Shown in pieces: positions 5,906 through 8,940 of a stretch of 8,940 nt of DNA. The DNA is taken from the NCBI GenBank assembly GCA_007130545.1, contig SLSG01000072.1:1-8940 (forward strand), in the 5' to 3' direction. How positions within the stretch are numbered: the stretch's first letter is position 1; the number at the start of each line of letters is the position of its first letter. The stretch is from Bacteroidales bacterium. Lineage in GTDB: Bacteria; Bacteroidota; Bacteroidia; Bacteroidales; UBA7960. The translations under genes were made by a program, and so were the position numbers. Below the pieces are notes generated by a model. The model was not told where the DNA came from, did no database searches, and saw only the letters and a program-made list of their open reading frames with translations.

Positions 5906-8467
5906 ATGACGCAAAGAGGCAACGCATTTAAGAAGAACACCTTTCGAAAGAAGAAAAAGGAGAAAAGCGACCTGGACGGCAATGAACTGTCGCTGGGCAC
6001 AGTGAAGTCTTTTTTTGGCGGCGACCGGCTAAAAAGGATCCTGGGGCTGTTTCTGCTGTTGCTTTCCGTGTTTCTCTCCCTGGCTTTTATTTCCTACCTG
6101 TTCAGCTGGAAATACGACGATGCCTTGCTGGATGGCAGGATTTTCAACTGGTCTTTGCTGACCGACAAGGGAACCGTGGTGGACAATATCATGGGACGCC
6201 TTGGCGCCATTACCGCACACTGGTTCATCAAGCAATGGTTCGGAGTGGCTTCCTTTTTGTTCATCCTGGTTTTTTTCGTGCTTGGATTCCGCTTGCTCTT
6301 CCGCGTATCCCTGCTTCCCCTTGGAAAAACACTGGCCTCTTCCCTGTTCTTCCTGCTCTGGATCTCTGTTTTCCTGGGATTTGTGATCCCTTCGGGCAGC
6401 CTTTCGATCCTCGGTGGGGTGTTCGGTTATGAGAGCAGGGTTTGGCTGACCGGACTTCTGGGCGGGTTCGGTACAGCCCTGTTTTTGCTTTTCTCACTGG
6501 GGGCATTCATGATCATTGCCTTTGACAACAGCCTCGCCACCCTGGCCACATTCTTCAAACGGATTCTTGCCGGAAGCAAGCCTACCGGCCTGGATGACTC
6601 ACCGGAAGAGGAGGTAGACGGACTACCCGGAATGGCCACCGAGAAAGACATAGAGAAAGCCCTGCTCCTGACGCAGGCCGGTCTCCCGGAAGAAGGCCAT
6701 GAAGATGACGGTCAAAAGGAAGAAGGCGTGCAGGATGAAGACGGTCGGCAAGGGGCGTCAGATGAGGAAGGAGACAATGAATGGGAAGATGTGGATGGGG
6801 AGGACAGCAGGGAACGCAAAGGCCCATCCGACGAGGAACCAAAAACCGGCCCTGAATTCGAGATTGAGGTCGCCGACGGAAAGTTGAGCGGCAGCAATTA
6901 CCAAAGCATTGATGAACCGTTCGGGGGGGATGCCCAAGAAGAGGGGCCTGACCTTTCCCACCTGGGTGAGTATGACCCCACGCTGGACCTTCCACATTAC
7001 CGCATCCCGGACACTGCGATGCTGGACGACAGGGGCAGCAGCACGATCCAGATCAACAAGCAGGAGCTGGAGGCCAACAAGAACCGCATCATCGAGACCC
7101 TGAACAACTATGCCATACAGATAGACCGCATCAAGGCCACCGTGGGTCCTACGGTCACCCTCTACGAGATCATTCCCGCCCCCGGTGTGCGGATATCCAA
7201 GATCAAGAACCTGGAGAATGACATTGCGCTGAGCCTTTCAGCACTGGGCATACGCATCATCGCCCCCATTCCGGGAAAGGGCACCATCGGTATTGAAGTG
7301 CCCAATTCAAGTCCCGAGATCGTTTCGATGAAGTCCATCCTGACCAGCGAGCGTTTCATAAATTCAGGCTTTGAGCTTCCCATCGGACTGGGCAAGACCA
7401 TTGCCAACGAAACCTTTATCGCGGACCTGACCAAAATGCCGCATTTGCTGATGGCCGGGGCGACCGGACAAGGTAAATCAGTCGGTCTGAATGCCGTGCT
7501 GGCCTCCATCCTGTTCAAGAAGCATCCGGCATATGTGAAGTTCGTGCTGGTGGACCCCAAGAAGGTGGAGCTGACCCTGTTCTCCAAGATTGAACGGCAC
7601 TTCCTGGCAAAACTGCCGGATGCCGAAGAGGCCATTGTCACAGAAACCAGGCAGGTGGTGCGTACCCTGAACTCGCTCTGCATAGAGATGGACAACCGAT
7701 ATGATCTGCTGAAGGACGCCCAGGCAAGGAACATCAAGGAATACAATGCCAAATTCGTGGCCCGGAAGCTGAACCCGAACCTCGGCCACCGATTTCTGCC
7801 ATACATCATATTGTTCATAGACGAATTTGCCGACCTGATCATGACCAGCGGCAAAGAGATCGAAATGCCCATTGCCCGCCTGGCTCAATTATCCAGGGCC
7901 GTGGGCTTGCACCTGATTATCGCCACACAGCGTCCCTCGGTGAACATCATCACCGGCACCATCAAGGCCAACTTCCCTGCCCGTGCCGCGTTCCGGGTCA
8001 CTTCCAAGATTGATTCACGGACCATCCTTGACAGCGGGGGTGCAGAACAATTAATCGGACGCGGGGACATGTTGCTTTCGACCGGCAGCGACCTGCTCCG
8101 CCTGCAATGTGCCTTTATTGACACCCCTGAAATCGAGCGCATGACGGAGTTCATCGGTTCGCAAAGGGCCTATCCAGATGCTTACCACCTGCCGGAGTAT
8201 CATGACGATGAAAGCAATGGCGTAGAAAACCTGGACCCTTCGGAGCGGGATGAACTGTTTGAGGAAGCGGCCCGGGTCATCGTGGCCACCCAGCAGGGAT
8301 CCACGAGCCTGCTGCAGCGAAAGCTGAAGCTGGGCTACAACCGGGCCGGCAGAATCATCGACCAGCTGGAAGCGGCCGGAATCGTAGGTCCCTTTGAGGG
8401 AAGCAAGGCCAGGGACGTAAAAATAAAGGACGAAGTCACTTTGGAACAGATTTTGCGAAGGGAATAA
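5906..8467 (+). CDS. ftsK: FtsK/SpoIIIE DNA translocase
   Basis: Septum-anchored DNA pump that clears and aligns chromosome ends and, in most bacteria, activates XerCD dimer resolution. Length is 853 residues, normal for FtsK outside the long enterobacterial form. A basic tail (residues 9-20) precedes membrane segments at about 44-67, 112-133, 143-163 and 180-205. A very acidic, low-complexity linker spans about 225-350. The alpha domain is about 385-475. The RecA-like motor has Walker A GATGQGKS (518-525), LVDPKKVEL (548-556), Walker B IILFIDEFADL (634-644) and IIATQRPSVNIITGTIKANF (671-690). The C-terminal gamma winged helix (about 780-840) has the family's LLQRKLKLGYNRAGRIIDQL and should read orientation sequences. 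No key residue is missing. ATG at 5906 is 23 bases after the decarboxylase stop with no evident promoter between; lolA follows after 2 bases. Confidence 0.98.
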   Translation: MTQRGNAFKKNTFRKKKKEKSDLDGNELSLGTVKSFFGGDRLKRILGLFLLLLSVFLSLAFISYLFSWKYDDALLDGRIFNWSLLTDKGTVVDNIMGRLGAITAHWFIKQWFGVASFLFILVFFVLGFRLLFRVSLLPLGKTLASSLFFLLWISVFLGFVIPSGSLSILGGVFGYESRVWLTGLLGGFGTALFLLFSLGAFMIIAFDNSLATLATFFKRILAGSKPTGLDDSPEEEVDGLPGMATEKDIEKALLLTQAGLPEEGHEDDGQKEEGVQDEDGRQGASDEEGDNEWEDVDGEDSRERKGPSDEEPKTGPEFEIEVADGKLSGSNYQSIDEPFGGDAQEEGPDLSHLGEYDPTLDLPHYRIPDTAMLDDRGSSTIQINKQELEANKNRIIETLNNYAIQIDRIKATVGPTVTLYEIIPAPGVRISKIKNLENDIALSLSALGIRIIAPIPGKGTIGIEVPNSSPEIVSMKSILTSERFINSGFELPIGLGKTIANETFIADLTKMPHLLMAGATGQGKSVGLNAVLASILFKKHPAYVKFVLVDPKKVELTLFSKIERHFLAKLPDAEEAIVTETRQVVRTLNSLCIEMDNRYDLLKDAQARNIKEYNAKFVARKLNPNLGHRFLPYIILFIDEFADLIMTSGKEIEMPIARLAQLSRAVGLHLIIATQRPSVNIITGTIKANFPARAAFRVTSKIDSRTILDSGGAEQLIGRGDMLLSTGSDLLRLQCAFIDTPEIERMTEFIGSQRAYPDAYHLPEYHDDESNGVENLDPSERDELFEEAARVIVATQQGSTSLLQRKLKLGYNRAGRIIDQLEAAGIVGPFEGSKARDVKIKDEVTLEQILRRE

Positions 8468-8469
8468 AC

Positions 8470-8940
8470 ATGAACCAACTAAGACGCCTGATATTGTTTT
8501 TTTTACTGCCGGCCATCGCCCTTCCGGGGGCAATGGGGCAGCAACTGACCTACGACCAGAAAGGCGAAGACCTCCTGAAGTCCGCCAGTCAAAAGATCCA
8601 GGGGTACCGATCCTTTGAGATTGATTTTTCCTATGTAATGGAGAACGAGGACATGGGCATAAAGGAGGCCATGGACGGGAAGTTACTTTCCATGGGCGAC
8701 AAATACCATATGACCGTGGGAGGCAACCTCTTCGTCTCAGACGGCACCAATGTGTGGACCTTTTTGGAGGAATTTAACGAAGTGCACATCAGTCTGGCCG
8801 AGGATACCGAAGGCGGGATGACGCCCACCCCCCTTTTTAAGGAGTTTGAGACCCAGTTCCGGTCCAGGTACATCCGTCAGGAAAGGCAACAGGGTCGGAT
8901 GGTTGACCTGATAGACCTGGTCCCGCACCGGCCCCAGGCC
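8470..8940 (+). CDS. lolA: LolA-like periplasmic lipoprotein carrier, 3' end cut by window edge
   Basis: The frame stays open from ATG 8470 to the last base, giving 157 residues of a protein usually a little over 200. LolA carries lipoproteins across the periplasm to the outer membrane. Residues 1-23 are a signal peptide: MNQLRR, a hydrophobic core, then AMG before QQ as the likely cleavage site, so the mature protein is soluble and periplasmic. The rest follows the Bacteroidota LolA pattern: YRSFEIDFSYVMEN (46-59), GKLLSMGDKYHM (70-81), SDGTNVWTFLEEFNEV (90-105) and a TPTPLFKEF segment. The gap after ftsK is two bases, and AAGGGA (8458-8463), inside the ftsK end, is a reasonable ribosome-binding site. 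Placement after ftsK is common in this phylum and supports the call. A related LolA-fold protein of other function cannot be excluded from a partial sequence. Confidence 0.87.
   Translation, partial: MNQLRRLILFFLLPAIALPGAMGQQLTYDQKGEDLLKSASQKIQGYRSFEIDFSYVMENEDMGIKEAMDGKLLSMGDKYHMTVGGNLFVSDGTNVWTFLEEFNEVHISLAEDTEGGMTPTPLFKEFETQFRSRYIRQERQQGRMVDLIDLVPHRPQA

Noticed and set aside
5298..5927. Minus-strand open frame (209 codons) across the decarboxylase 3' end
   Set aside because: Shadow of a well-supported gene; no plausible start context or family similarity.
7162..7872. Long minus-strand open frame (236 codons) inside ftsK
   Set aside because: It lies fully within the motor-coding region of ftsK. 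Its translation shows no recognisable domain and reflects GC and codon bias of the real gene.
1..8940. parS sites, tRNAs, CRISPR arrays, insertion sequences or phage genes
   Set aside because: Reading through the window I saw no CACGTG-centred parS-like 16-mer, no tRNA-like cloverleaf in the gaps, no spaced repeats and no transposase or phage domains.

Overview
This window reads as an ordinary chromosomal core region of a Bacteroidota (Bacteroidetes) bacterium. Three things point there: the gene set and order (parA-parB-DUF5683-dapB-lepB, then ftsK-lolA), the sequence style of the proteins (a LepB with an N-terminal DUF5684-type membrane domain and a long insert, a short arginine-decarboxylase-like enzyme), and promoter-like TAnnTTTG boxes with few clear Shine-Dalgarno sequences. 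Coding DNA is moderately GC-rich, while the single long gap (4360-4484) is AT-rich. All genes lie on the + strand. I see no mobile element, CRISPR array, tRNA or rRNA, and no horizontally acquired island.

Layout. Positions 1-579 hold the C-terminal two thirds of ParA, cut by the window edge, overlapping parB (576-1493) by 4 bases. Next come a small exported or membrane protein of the DUF5683 type (1496-2101), dapB (2125-2856, lysine/peptidoglycan precursor pathway) and lepB (2866-4359, signal peptidase I). Gaps within this block are at most 23 bases, so it looks like one transcription unit. Then comes the only real intergenic region, 125 bases, with an imperfect 12-bp-core inverted repeat and two TAnnTTTG boxes. 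It leads into a second block: a type III PLP-fold decarboxylase, best called arginine decarboxylase (4485-5882), ftsK (5906-8467) and lolA (8470 to the right edge, incomplete), with gaps of 23 and 2 bases.

Together the genes cover chromosome segregation (ParA/ParB at origins, FtsK at the terminus and septum), envelope building (DapB for diaminopimelate, LepB for signal-peptide removal, LolA for lipoprotein transfer to the outer membrane) and polyamine synthesis (SpeA-like). I found no convincing new biological system. The points most worth a second look are the dyad and promoter arrangement before the decarboxylase, a small hairpin carrying a perfect AGGAGG just inside that gene, the altered EPGR-type motif of the decarboxylase, and an internal sequence duplication within LepB.
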